From: Ectobacillus antri
GTDB taxonomy: Bacteria > Bacillota > Bacilli > Bacillales > Bacillaceae_G
NCBI RefSeq assembly: GCF_003852715.1
Contig: NZ_RIAV01000001.1
Location: 414,769 to 478,768 of the forward strand
Length of the DNA stretch: 64,000 nt
Reading direction: 5' to 3'
The position numbers and the translations under genes are program-made. The number at the start of each line of letters is the position of its first letter. Within the stretch, counting starts at the first letter, position 1. The notes below the pieces were generated by a model. That model did not search any database, was not told the origin of the DNA, and was given only the letters and a program-made list of their open reading frames with translations. Below are positions 27,830 to 36,439 of this stretch, piece by piece.

Positions 27830-29146
27830 ATGGAGAGAGAGCATTTAATTAAGCCGCTCATCGGTACACACTATCCTACTGTGTCACACGGGCAGGGTAT
27901 ATATCTCTTTGACACGAAAGGAAAGCGTTATCTTGACGGTTCATCAGGTGCAATTACTGTTGGCATTGGTCACGGAGTTCCTGAGATTCTAGAGGCGATG
28001 AATAAACAAGCTCAGCAGGTGTCTTTTGTATATCGCTCGCAATTTACAAGTGATGCAGCGGAAAAGCTGGCGAAAAAAATGAGCGAGATTACACAGGGTG
28101 ATCTCAATTGGTCTTTTTTTGTCAACAGTGGTACAGAAGCAACGGAAACGGCTATGAAGCTAGCAATTCAGCATTATCAAGAAAAAGGAATAAAAGGAAA
28201 AAACAAAATCTTGTCTCGCTGGATGAGTTATCACGGCATTACGATTGGTGCGCTGTCTATGTCTGGACATCCGTTAAGAAGACAACGCTTTGTATCAGTC
28301 TTGGAGGATTACCCGTCAGTATCAGCCCCGTATTGCTATCGCTGTCCTTTTGACCGTGCCTACCCTTCTTGCAATCTAGCATGCGCTTCAGAATTAGAGG
28401 CTGCAATTGAAAGAATTGGAGCAGAACATATTGCCGCTTTTATTGCTGAACCTATTATCGGCGCAGCTGGTGGCGCCATTGTACCCCCGCAAGGCTATTA
28501 TCAACGCATTCAAAGCATTTGTAAAAAGTATGATATTTTATTTATCGCAGACGAAGTCATGACAGGCCTCGGACGAACAGGAAAAATGTTTGCAATGGAG
28601 CATTGGGATGTACAGCCTGATATTGTAACGCTTGGAAAAGGGATGACCTCCGGTTATACCCCAATGGCAGCGACTGTTGCAAGCGATAAAGTCATTGAGC
28701 CCATTCTAAATGGATCTAAACTTGTGATGAGCGGTCATACATTTAGCGCAAATCCTTTGTCTGCAGCTGTTTCGCTTGCGGTTATTGAATATGTAGAGCA
28801 GCATGGACTCGTGCAGGCAGCTGCGCAAAAAGGCGATTACCTGATGAAAAAGCTTCATGAACTGCAGAGTCAAACACAGCTTATAGGAGACGTGCGCGGA
28901 AAAGGGTTGTTGATTGGTCTTGAGTTTGTAGAAGGGGTAAAAGCGAGTACATTGATTCAAACAGCAATGAAGCAAGGACTTTTATTGTATCCTGCGGTAG
29001 CTGGTAAAACAGGAAAAGATGATAGCGCCTGCTTGCTTGCACCGCCACTTACCATTACCTACGAGGAGATGGATGAGTTATTGCTGCTGTTAACAGAAGC
29101 TTTTAGAGAAATCGAACGAACAACATACAAAGGAGAGCCTATATGA
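27830..29146 (+). CDS. yodT: YodT-like class III aminotransferase
   Basis: 438-residue fold-type I PLP enzyme. NSGTEATETA phosphate-binding loop, ADEVMTGLGRTGKM with the PLP Asp, and the Schiff-base Lys in LGKGMTSGY. It heads a block in the order of the B. subtilis yodTSRQP genes, proposed for breakdown of beta-lysine or its acetyl form. The next gene starts inside its stop codon. Confidence 0.87.
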   Translation: MEREHLIKPLIGTHYPTVSHGQGIYLFDTKGKRYLDGSSGAITVGIGHGVPEILEAMNKQAQQVSFVYRSQFTSDAAEKLAKKMSEITQGDLNWSFFVNSGTEATETAMKLAIQHYQEKGIKGKNKILSRWMSYHGITIGALSMSGHPLRRQRFVSVLEDYPSVSAPYCYRCPFDRAYPSCNLACASELEAAIERIGAEHIAAFIAEPIIGAAGGAIVPPQGYYQRIQSICKKYDILFIADEVMTGLGRTGKMFAMEHWDVQPDIVTLGKGMTSGYTPMAATVASDKVIEPILNGSKLVMSGHTFSANPLSAAVSLAVIEYVEQHGLVQAAAQKGDYLMKKLHELQSQTQLIGDVRGKGLLIGLEFVEGVKASTLIQTAMKQGLLLYPAVAGKTGKDDSACLLAPPLTITYEEMDELLLLLTEAFREIERTTYKGEPI

Positions 29147-29841
29147 GTGCCATTGCAAACACATATCAAAAACTCACAACTATTGACCGCATTATGCCAC
29201 TTTTCCATGATGAAATGACGCTCATGGTTGGTGGGTTTGGCGGGGTAGGTTCACCTCCTACCATCTTAGAAGCTTTGCTTGCCAGTAGCATTACAGATAT
29301 TCATCTCATTAGTAATGATACCGGTTTTCCGGATATTGGAATAGGGAGGATGGTACGAAATGAGAGGATTAAATCGATTATTACCTCACATATTGGTTCC
29401 AATCCGTTTGCAGGAAAATTGATGACAGAAGGAAAACTTGCAGTTGAATTTTCACCGCAAGGGACACTTGCAGAACGAATTCGTGCAGGTGGTGTAGGAC
29501 TTGGTGGTGTGCTCGTTGATGTGGGGCTTGACAGCATTGTGGAAAGCGATAAGCAAAAAATAACTGTGAACGGTAGACAATATTTGGTAGAAGAGGCGTT
29601 GACGGCAGAAGTTAGTATCATATTCGCAAAGAAAGCAGATCCATTTGGTAATTTGGTGTTTGATAAAAGCGCAAGAAATATGAATCCACTTATGGCGATG
29701 GCGGGTGATATTACCATTGTGGAAGCCCAAGAAATTGTACCAGTAGGCGCGCTGCATCCGGAAGAGATTGTCACACCAGGTGTATTCGTTCATCATATTG
29801 TACCTTCAAAGGGAGTGAATTGGAAATGGGCGTGGGAATAG
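29143..29841 (+). CDS. yodS: 3-oxoacid CoA-transferase subunit A (YodS)
   Basis: 232-residue alpha subunit of a class I CoA-transferase, with the CoA-binding glycine motif GGFGGVGSP and SNDTGFPDIGIGR. Works with the overlapping YodR subunit to move CoA onto an organic acid; in this block probably a product of beta-lysine deamination. Overlaps its neighbours at both ends. Confidence 0.88.
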   Translation: MSAIANTYQKLTTIDRIMPLFHDEMTLMVGGFGGVGSPPTILEALLASSITDIHLISNDTGFPDIGIGRMVRNERIKSIITSHIGSNPFAGKLMTEGKLAVEFSPQGTLAERIRAGGVGLGGVLVDVGLDSIVESDKQKITVNGRQYLVEEALTAEVSIIFAKKADPFGNLVFDKSARNMNPLMAMAGDITIVEAQEIVPVGALHPEEIVTPGVFVHHIVPSKGVNWKWAWE

Positions 29842-30488
29842 ATTTTCGTCATAAAATTGCCAAGCGAGCCGCAAAAGAAATTCAAAGCGGTATGATTGTA
29901 AATTTAGGAATTGGGATCCCCTCGTTGGTGCCTGACCATTTGCCTGCAGATGTAAACGTTATGTTTCATGCGGAAAATGGCATTATTGGTATTGGGCCGA
30001 GTCCGAATGAGGGAGAAGAAGATGAGAATCTGTGCAATGCAGGTGGTTTTCCGGTCACTGTACTTAAAGGAGCAAGCTACTTTGATAGCGCCCTGGCGTT
30101 CGGTATCATTAGGCGCGGTTTGCTTGATGTTACGATTTTAGGGGCGCTGCAGGTCAGTCAATCAGGGGATTTAGCCAATTGGATTGTGCCAGGAAAGCGT
30201 GTACCAGGTATCGGCGGAGCAATGGATTTGGCACAAAAGGCGAAGCGTGTTGTAGTGGTGATGAATCATACGGATAAAGCCGGAGGAGCAAAAATTGTAG
30301 AGGACTGTACACTACCTTTAACTTCTAAGAGATGCGTGGACTTAATTATTACCGAGATGGCTGTGATAGAGGTAACGGGAGATGGGCTTATATTACGAGA
30401 ACTTATGCATCCTTATACGATACAAGAGGTTGTAAAAGCAACTGGCGCACCGCTTATTATAGATTCGAACATAAAAATCATTTCATGA
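29826..30488 (+). CDS. yodR: 3-oxoacid CoA-transferase subunit B (YodR)
   Basis: 220-residue beta subunit. The catalytic Glu sits in HAENGIIGIGPSP, and GGAMDL follows as expected. ATG 29826 is preferred over the TTG at 29820 because AAAGGGAG lies 9 bases upstream. The gene begins within yodS. Confidence 0.88.
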   Translation: MGVGIDFRHKIAKRAAKEIQSGMIVNLGIGIPSLVPDHLPADVNVMFHAENGIIGIGPSPNEGEEDENLCNAGGFPVTVLKGASYFDSALAFGIIRRGLLDVTILGALQVSQSGDLANWIVPGKRVPGIGGAMDLAQKAKRVVVVMNHTDKAGGAKIVEDCTLPLTSKRCVDLIITEMAVIEVTGDGLILRELMHPYTIQEVVKATGAPLIIDSNIKIIS

Positions 30489-30500
30489 GAGGTGAATGCT

Positions 30501-31793
30501 TTGCAGGAAAAGCATAAGGTAAAGTGTTATATTCGGAAGCATACACAAGAAGCGGTTGTACTGCTGCGACGCTTAGTGCAGGAGTGCAGTGTATCGGGAA
30601 GCGAAAGCCGGGCGCAGGCAATCGTCATTGAAAAATTGCGCGAAATGGGATTGGATTTAGATATATGGGAGCCGGACATTGAGGAACTGAAAGAGCATCC
30701 TTATTTTATTTCAGCACGTGAGCATTTTCAAGGCAGTCCAAATGTGGTTGGTATTTTAAAAGGAGTGGGCGGCGGTAAATCTATGATTGTAAACGGTCAC
30801 ATAGATGTTGTGCCGGAAGGAGATATAAGAAGCTGGAGTATAGATCCGTATGGCGGCGAAGTGAAAGAAGGTAAGTTGTATGGCCGAGGAGCTACGGATA
30901 TGAAGGGCGGAAACGTGGCATTGTTGTTAGCAATTGAAGCGATAAAAAATACCGGTGTTACTTTAAAAGGAGATATTTATTTTCAAAGTGTCATTGAAGA
31001 AGAAAGCGGTGGAGCCGGAACATTGGCAACTATTTTACGGGGCTACCGCGCAGATGGTGTAATTATTCCAGAGCCAACAAATTTAAAGTTTTTTGTAAAA
31101 CAACAGGGTTCTATGTGGTTTCGTATTAAGGTGAAAGGCAAAGTGGCACATGGTGGTACAAGATACGAAGGGGTAAGTGCTATCGAGAAAAGCATGCTCG
31201 TATTAAAGGCGATTGAGCAGCTTGAAAGAAGACGAAATGAACAAATACAAGATCCGTTGTATGATGGTATACCTATTCCTATCCCCATTAATGTAGGCAC
31301 CATTAAAGGAGGTACTTGGCCTTCGTCAGTAGCTGATTTAGTTATTCTCGAGGGACGATTAGGCGTTGCGCCCAACGAAAAAATGGAGGATGCACAAGCA
31401 CAATTGGCGAAAATGTTATCACAATTACAGGATGAATGGCTTCAGGTCAATCCGCCTGAACTGGAGTGGTTTGGTGCAAGATGGGTACCGGGAACAATCG
31501 AACATAATCATCCGCTTGTACAAACCTTGATTACAAATTACGCAGAAGTAACTAGTCTGGCCCCGATTATAGAAGCAGCGCCCTGGGGCACGGACGGAGG
31601 GCTGTTTACGCAGGTGTCTGGCATACCAATGATTGTGTTTGGTCCTGGTGAAACAAAAGTGGCTCATTATCCGGATGAATATATAGACTTGGAGCACATA
31701 TGGATTGCGGCTGAGACAATTGCATGTGCATTATTGGATTGGTGCGGTGTGCAGGAAAGTGAGGGTGTATATGAAAGCGAACACATACTATGA
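30501..31793 (+). CDS. yodQ: YodQ-like M20 deacylase
   Basis: 430-residue M20/ArgE-type metallo-amidohydrolase: first metal motif NGHIDVVPEG, GRGATDMKGG, catalytic Glu pair IEEESGG, dimerisation domain in the middle, and a late metal His in the C-terminal half. In this operon it is expected to remove an acyl group from an N-acylated lysine-derived intermediate. The TTG at 30501 is chosen since AGAGGTG is six bases upstream; GTG 30492 lies inside that site. Confidence 0.85.
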   Translation: MQEKHKVKCYIRKHTQEAVVLLRRLVQECSVSGSESRAQAIVIEKLREMGLDLDIWEPDIEELKEHPYFISAREHFQGSPNVVGILKGVGGGKSMIVNGHIDVVPEGDIRSWSIDPYGGEVKEGKLYGRGATDMKGGNVALLLAIEAIKNTGVTLKGDIYFQSVIEEESGGAGTLATILRGYRADGVIIPEPTNLKFFVKQQGSMWFRIKVKGKVAHGGTRYEGVSAIEKSMLVLKAIEQLERRRNEQIQDPLYDGIPIPIPINVGTIKGGTWPSSVADLVILEGRLGVAPNEKMEDAQAQLAKMLSQLQDEWLQVNPPELEWFGARWVPGTIEHNHPLVQTLITNYAEVTSLAPIIEAAPWGTDGGLFTQVSGIPMIVFGPGETKVAHYPDEYIDLEHIWIAAETIACALLDWCGVQESEGVYESEHIL

Positions 31794-32625
31794 AAGTTTC
31801 AAGCTTAAGGAACCTACTTTCTATATGGAAGCAGCACTTGATCATTTTAACGAAAGAATTCGAGTAGATTTGTATAGAGGTAGTGTAAGAGATACAATTG
31901 AAAAAACAGAAGAATTAGCGCGGCACTATCAGTACACAAAACTGATTATTAAAGCCAGAGGAGAGCATGTACAACAGTTTTTACATGCTGGTTATACAAT
32001 GGAAGCGATAGTAGATGGCTATTTTCAAGGCAGTCATATGTTGTTTATGGTGAAATATAGCGATCAAAATCGGCGCAACAGCAATTATTGGTCCCAAGGA
32101 GAACACATTGTTGCTTCTGTACGAAACAGCACACCGAAGGAGAAAAATGTGCCAATTGACTACAGTAGCCGAAAAGCAACAGTAGCGGATGCGAAGCAAC
32201 TCGCGGCATTATACGGGACTGTGTTTCAAATCTATCCCACTCCTTTAAACGAAGCAAGCTATGTTGCACAAACGATGCAAGAAGGAACGATATATCGTGT
32301 GTATGAAAAAGATGGTGTTATTGTCAGCGCAGCATCTGCAGAAATAGATGTATTGCAAAAAAATGCGGAGCTCACAAACTGCGCTACATTAGAGGAAGAT
32401 CGTCAGTATGGATTAATGAAGGAGCTTCTAAAACAGTTAGAGTGCGATTTGCAGGATGAATCAATTTACTGTGCTTATACAATTGCGCGCTCTTTGTCGT
32501 ATGGCATGAATGCTGCATTTTGGAAGCTAGGCTATCAATATAGAGGACGTCTGGTAAACAATTGTTATATTTTTGATAAGCTAGAGGATATGAATGTGTG
32601 GGTAAAGGATATAAGTAAAGCGTAG
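31771..32625 (+). CDS. yodP: Beta-lysine N-acetyltransferase (YodP/AblB-like)
   Basis: 284 residues with a C-terminal GNAT domain (KATVADAKQLAALYG, LTNCATLEEDRQYGLMKELL) and an N-terminal domain specific to AblB (RVDLYRGSVRDTIEKTEELA). AblB acetylates beta-lysine, the product of KamA, to N-epsilon-acetyl-beta-lysine, a compatible solute in archaea and an intermediate here. ATG 31771 lies inside the end of yodQ; an earlier in-frame start has no site. Confidence 0.85.
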   Translation: MKANTYYESFKLKEPTFYMEAALDHFNERIRVDLYRGSVRDTIEKTEELARHYQYTKLIIKARGEHVQQFLHAGYTMEAIVDGYFQGSHMLFMVKYSDQNRRNSNYWSQGEHIVASVRNSTPKEKNVPIDYSSRKATVADAKQLAALYGTVFQIYPTPLNEASYVAQTMQEGTIYRVYEKDGVIVSAASAEIDVLQKNAELTNCATLEEDRQYGLMKELLKQLECDLQDESIYCAYTIARSLSYGMNAAFWKLGYQYRGRLVNNCYIFDKLEDMNVWVKDISKA

Positions 32626-32657
32626 AAACAGAATTTTAGCTACTTTTATGTTGGGGT

Positions 32658-32693
32658 GCCGAAAAACAAGCACATAAATGCTTGTTTTTCGGC
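32658..32693. terminator. Perfect 15-bp hairpin between yodP and activator
   Basis: GCCGAAAAACAAGCA and TGCTTGTTTTTCGGC pair without mismatch around a 6-base loop. The T run lies inside the stem, so it may be a weak terminator or mRNA-stabilising stem. It also covers an upstream ATG (32678) of the next gene's frame. Confidence 0.55.
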
Positions 32694-32713
32694 AGTTAGG
32701 GGATGGTGAGAAT

Positions 32714-34090
32714 GTGAGAAAAAATAGTGAAGGTGAAATGATTCGTGGCATTTTGAATGCGATTGATGAAGCTATTCATGCGGTTGATAAAAACGGAATT
32801 ACCATTTTTTATAATGAAGTAGCGGCCAGACATGATGGATTGACGCCAAGGGAAGTACTCGGCAAGCATGTGCTAGAGGCGTTTCCTTCTTTAACAAAGG
32901 AAACAAGTACCCTATTACAAGTGCTTCAAACCAAGCAACCCATTGTGCAGCAAGCGCAGCGCTATCAAAATATAAATGGACAATTTATTGATACAATTAA
33001 TACCACAATTCCCATCATGCTCCAAGGTCAGCTTGTAGGGGCAGTTGAAATTGCTAAAGACTACTCGACAATCAAGAAGTTAGGGGAAAAGGTTTTGGAT
33101 TTGCAGGCACGTGTAAATCCTTCTTCGCGAAAAAGAGACACAAAAAATCAACTGTATACGACGGCTGATATTTTAACGAATGACCCCGCTTTGCTACAAG
33201 TAAAAAAACAGCTGGAAAAAGTGGCTTATGCAGACTCATCAGTACTTGTGGTGGGTGAAACAGGCACAGGGAAAGAGTTATTTGTGCAGGCTATTCATGC
33301 CCTGTCCCCCCGCAATCAACATGCCTTTATTGCACAAAACTGCGCCGCACTCCCAGAGTCGCTTTTGGAGAGTCTTTTGTTTGGAACAACAAAAGGGAGT
33401 TATACAGGTGCTGTAGATAGACCGGGCTTATTTGAATTGGCGGACGGGGGTACATTGTTTCTAGATGAGATGAATTCAATGCCTCTTGAATTGCAAGCAA
33501 AGCTGCTTCGCGTATTGGAGGATGGAATTGTAAGGCGAATCGGTAATCAAAAAACCTGCCGTGTTAACGTAAGGATTATTGCGGCTATTAACGAATCTCC
33601 ACTCGACTGCGTACAAAAAGGAACGCTACGACCTGATTTATATTATCGTTTAAATGTGTTCTCCTTGTTGATTCCACCTCTGAGGGAGCGTAGCTTTGAC
33701 ATTGAATTGCTGACGTCCCATTTCATTGAAATGTTTAATGACCGCTTTCAAAAAAACGTTCAAAACATTGATCATAGTGTACTACAGCTATTCCATCAAT
33801 ATCATTGGCCTGGAAATGTGAGAGAGCTGAAGCATACGATTGAACATGCAATGATTATGGCAGATGGAGCGAAGCTTTCTATTATACACTTACCACTGCA
33901 ACTGCAGCAAATGAAAAAAAGCGGTGAAACAAAAATACGGCCGCTTCGTGAAGTATTGCAGGAAACAGAGACTGCACTTATTCAAGAGGCGCTTCGGCAA
34001 ACAGGTGGCAATATTCAACAAGCAGCCGTTTTACTGGATCTACCGCGTCAAACACTGCAATATAAATTGCAAAAACAAACCAAGGTATAA
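32714..34090 (+). CDS. Sigma-54-dependent transcriptional activator (PAS-AAA-Fis HTH)
   Basis: 458 residues: PAS domain (about 10-115), AAA+ sigma-54 interaction domain with Walker A GETGTGKE and Walker B GTLFLDEM, and a C-terminal Fis-type HTH ([22 protein letters not shown]). The sigma-54 contact loop reads GSYTGA rather than GAFTGA. Flanked by lysine/beta-lysine genes and followed by a sigma-54 promoter before kamA, it most likely controls that pathway. GTG 32714 is chosen because the earlier ATG lies in the hairpin. Confidence 0.88.
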   Translation: MRKNSEGEMIRGILNAIDEAIHAVDKNGITIFYNEVAARHDGLTPREVLGKHVLEAFPSLTKETSTLLQVLQTKQPIVQQAQRYQNINGQFIDTINTTIPIMLQGQLVGAVEIAKDYSTIKKLGEKVLDLQARVNPSSRKRDTKNQLYTTADILTNDPALLQVKKQLEKVAYADSSVLVVGETGTGKELFVQAIHALSPRNQHAFIAQNCAALPESLLESLLFGTTKGSYTGAVDRPGLFELADGGTLFLDEMNSMPLELQAKLLRVLEDGIVRRIGNQKTCRVNVRIIAAINESPLDCVQKGTLRPDLYYRLNVFSLLIPPLRERSFDIELLTSHFIEMFNDRFQKNVQNIDHSVLQLFHQYHWPGNVRELKHTIEHAMIMADGAKLSIIHLPLQLQQMKKSGETKIRPLREVLQETETALIQEALRQTGGNIQQAAVLLDLPRQTLQYKLQKQTKV

Positions 34091-34117
34091 GCGCCGGATT
34101 TTCGGCGCATTTTTTTA
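34091..34117 (+). terminator. Terminator after activator gene
   Basis: GCGCCG/CGGCGC stem with ATTTTTTT tail; separates the activator from kamA. Confidence 0.8.
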
Positions 34118-34213
34118 TGTCGCGATGTTAGAGTTACTGCAAAGTTGCTCTGTACACAGTATATTTTTTGTGTAAATAAAGAAAAAATGTATTTTTCCGT
34201 CCCGTTTGTAGTT

Positions 34214-34230
34214 TTGGTATGAAATTTGCT
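34214..34230 (+). promoter_or_regulatory. Sigma-54 promoter of kamA
   Basis: TTGGTATGAAATTTGCT has the invariant GG (34216-34217) and GC (34228-34229) separated by exactly 10 bases, plus TTGC at -12. It lies 36 bases before ATG 34266. Confidence 0.75.
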
Positions 34231-34265
34231 TGTAAAAAGAAAAAGAGCCAGAGGGGGATGGGAGA

Positions 34266-35675
34266 ATGGTACATAGTGTATACACATCAAGTAGACATTG
34301 GAAAGAAGTTGAGCTTTGGAAAGATGTTACACAAGAGCAATGGAATGATTGGATTTGGCAGCTGACCAACACGATTAAAACGCTGGAGGATTTAAAGAAG
34401 GTTGTGAATCTTACACCAGAAGAAGAAGAAGGTGTGCGTATTTCTACAAAAACGATTCCACTCAACATTACACCATATTACGCGTCTTTAATGAATCCTG
34501 ATGATCCGCGTTGCCCCATCCGTATGCAAAGTGTACCTATTTCTGCAGAACTTTATAAAACACGTTACGATGCAGAAGATCCTCTTCATGAGGACGAAGA
34601 TTCCCCCGTGCCAGGACTTACACATCGCTATCCAGATCGAGTCTTATTTTTAGTAACAAACCAATGTTCGATGTATTGTAGATACTGTACAAGACGTCGC
34701 TTTTCAGGACAAATAGGGATGGGCGTGCCAAAAAAGCAGCTAGATGCCGCTATCACATATATTCGAGAAACGCCGCAAATCCGAGATGTATTAATTTCTG
34801 GTGGTGATGGTTTACTTATTAACGACAATATTTTGGAATATATCTTAAAGCATTTGCGTGATATTCCGCATGTAGAGATTATCCGAATTGGTACGAGAGC
34901 GCCTGTTGTATTTCCACAGCGCATTACTGAAAATCTATGTAATATTTTAAAGAAATATCATCCGATTTGGCTGAATACACATTTCAATACCTCCATTGAA
35001 ATTACAGAGGAATCAAAACGAGCTTGTGAGATGCTTGCGAATGCCGGGGTGCCACTAGGTAATCAAGCTGTCATTTTAGCAGGAATTAATGACAGTGTTC
35101 CTATTATGAAAAAACTGATGCATGATCTTGTGAAAATTCGTGTTCGTCCTTATTATATCTATCAGTGTGATTTGTCAGAAGGCATTAGTCATTTCCGCGC
35201 ACCGGTTTCAAAAGGTCTTGAAATTATAGAAGGATTGCGAGGGCATACATCAGGTTATGCGGTACCTACTTTTGTTGTCGACGCACCAGGCGGTGGTGGT
35301 AAGATTGCTCTGCAACCAAACTATGTTGTGTCACAAAGCGTTGATAAAATCGTATTGCGCAATTTTGAAGGTGTGATCACAACGTATCCTGAGCCGCAAA
35401 ACTATGTGCCAGGCAGAGCGGAAGCATACTTTAAGGAAGTGTATCCGGATATGGAAGAAAAACGCTCAAACGCCGGGATTGCTGGTCTCTTGAATGAGTC
35501 AAAAACAGTGCTAACACCGGAAGGTTTACACCGCATGCATCTTCGTCAAAGTTATAAAGGAAATCCGGAGCATGCTTCGCTCAAGGATAAGCGTGATAAG
35601 CGCGACGAATTAAAAGAGAAAAAGTATCAGGCGCAGTTATCTAAAGCATTTGTTCGTGCCGGTGAAGCAGAATGA
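34266..35675 (+). CDS. kamA: Lysine 2,3-aminomutase
   Basis: 469-residue radical SAM enzyme that moves the alpha-amino group of L-lysine to give beta-lysine, using a 4Fe-4S cluster, SAM and PLP. Cluster cysteines are Cys134, Cys138 and Cys141 (CSMYCRYC). The PLP Lys is Lys346 in APGGGGKIALQ. RBS GGGGGATGGGAGA. Overlaps yokU by 4 bases. The sigma-54 promoter upstream and the adjacent activator point to inducible control. Confidence 0.93.
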   Translation: MVHSVYTSSRHWKEVELWKDVTQEQWNDWIWQLTNTIKTLEDLKKVVNLTPEEEEGVRISTKTIPLNITPYYASLMNPDDPRCPIRMQSVPISAELYKTRYDAEDPLHEDEDSPVPGLTHRYPDRVLFLVTNQCSMYCRYCTRRRFSGQIGMGVPKKQLDAAITYIRETPQIRDVLISGGDGLLINDNILEYILKHLRDIPHVEIIRIGTRAPVVFPQRITENLCNILKKYHPIWLNTHFNTSIEITEESKRACEMLANAGVPLGNQAVILAGINDSVPIMKKLMHDLVKIRVRPYYIYQCDLSEGISHFRAPVSKGLEIIEGLRGHTSGYAVPTFVVDAPGGGGKIALQPNYVVSQSVDKIVLRNFEGVITTYPEPQNYVPGRAEAYFKEVYPDMEEKRSNAGIAGLLNESKTVLTPEGLHRMHLRQSYKGNPEHASLKDKRDKRDELKEKKYQAQLSKAFVRAGEAE

Positions 35676-35947
35676 TTTGCGAATGGTGTGAAGTTTCACA
35701 TGCTACACATGCAACCAATACAGTGTATTGGGAATTACCGGATGGCAGGAAAGTGATTTGTATTACGGAAACGCCGTGCGTGCGCTGCGTAGCCTGTGGA
35801 ATGGAGTATCAGACGGAAGAAACGGCACGAGCGATAGAAGATCAATTGTTTTTAATTGATACAAACGAATTAAATAAGCAATTAACGTATAAGGAGCTTA
35901 TGTATAAGGAACGGATTCTTAAGAGAAATTACTTTAATTTCAGCTGA
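35672..35947 (+). CDS. yokU: YokU family zinc-finger-like protein
   Basis: 91 residues with two CxxC pairs (CEWC and CVRCVAC), as in YokU, which accompanies kamA in Bacillus. Probably a treble-clef-like metal-binding protein of unknown role. Translationally coupled to kamA. Confidence 0.82.
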   Translation: MICEWCEVSHATHATNTVYWELPDGRKVICITETPCVRCVACGMEYQTEETARAIEDQLFLIDTNELNKQLTYKELMYKERILKRNYFNFS

Positions 35948-35990
35948 TGAAGACAAGTACAATCCATATAACTATGTCTTTCATACCATA

Positions 35991-36298
35991 ATGGAACTTT
36001 TCTTGGAAACTTGGCAACGTTGGTTTCCAAATTTGGATCCTAGAATGACTATCAGTGCCAGTTTATATCATTCAGCCGAAGAGGGTATAGGTATTTTTGG
36101 AAGAGGTTTCTTTTACGGAACAGAGGATGAGGCAAAGAAACTATTACAACTGGTTCTTATATTAACTTTCCGATTAGCCCTTTGCAGAACTATGAAAAAT
36201 CATATTTTGGTGGCAATGTGAAGATGCTGCGTAAAGTAAACGAGAAATATGATCCGTTTCAAGTATTTCGATTTCCGCAAAGTATTCAAAGAAGATAA
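35991..36298 (+). pseudogene. Remnant of a BBE-type FAD oxidoreductase
   Basis: The 5' frame gives WQRWFPNLDPRMTISAS and FGRGFFYGTEDEAKKLL. After a frameshift and deletion a second frame gives YINFPISPLQNYEKSYFGGN, NEKYDPFQVFRFPQSI and a natural stop. Both belong to the C-terminal half of berberine-bridge-like FAD oxidases; the FAD-binding N-terminus is gone. Confidence 0.7.
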
Positions 36299-36329
36299 GA
36301 AAACCAGTTCATTGGAACTGGTTTTCTTA
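36298..36329 (+). terminator. Terminator after kamA-yokU block
   Basis: AGAAAACCAGTTC/GAACTGGTTTTCT, perfect stem. Confidence 0.8.
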
Positions 36330-36439
36330 TCCATGTTATATTGTTACAGTAACAACGTTTGTACAATTCAGCTATCAAAAAGGAGTTCCACTTTTGGCAA
36401 AGAATATCAAAAGGTAGGAGTTTAATCGGGGGTGACGTG

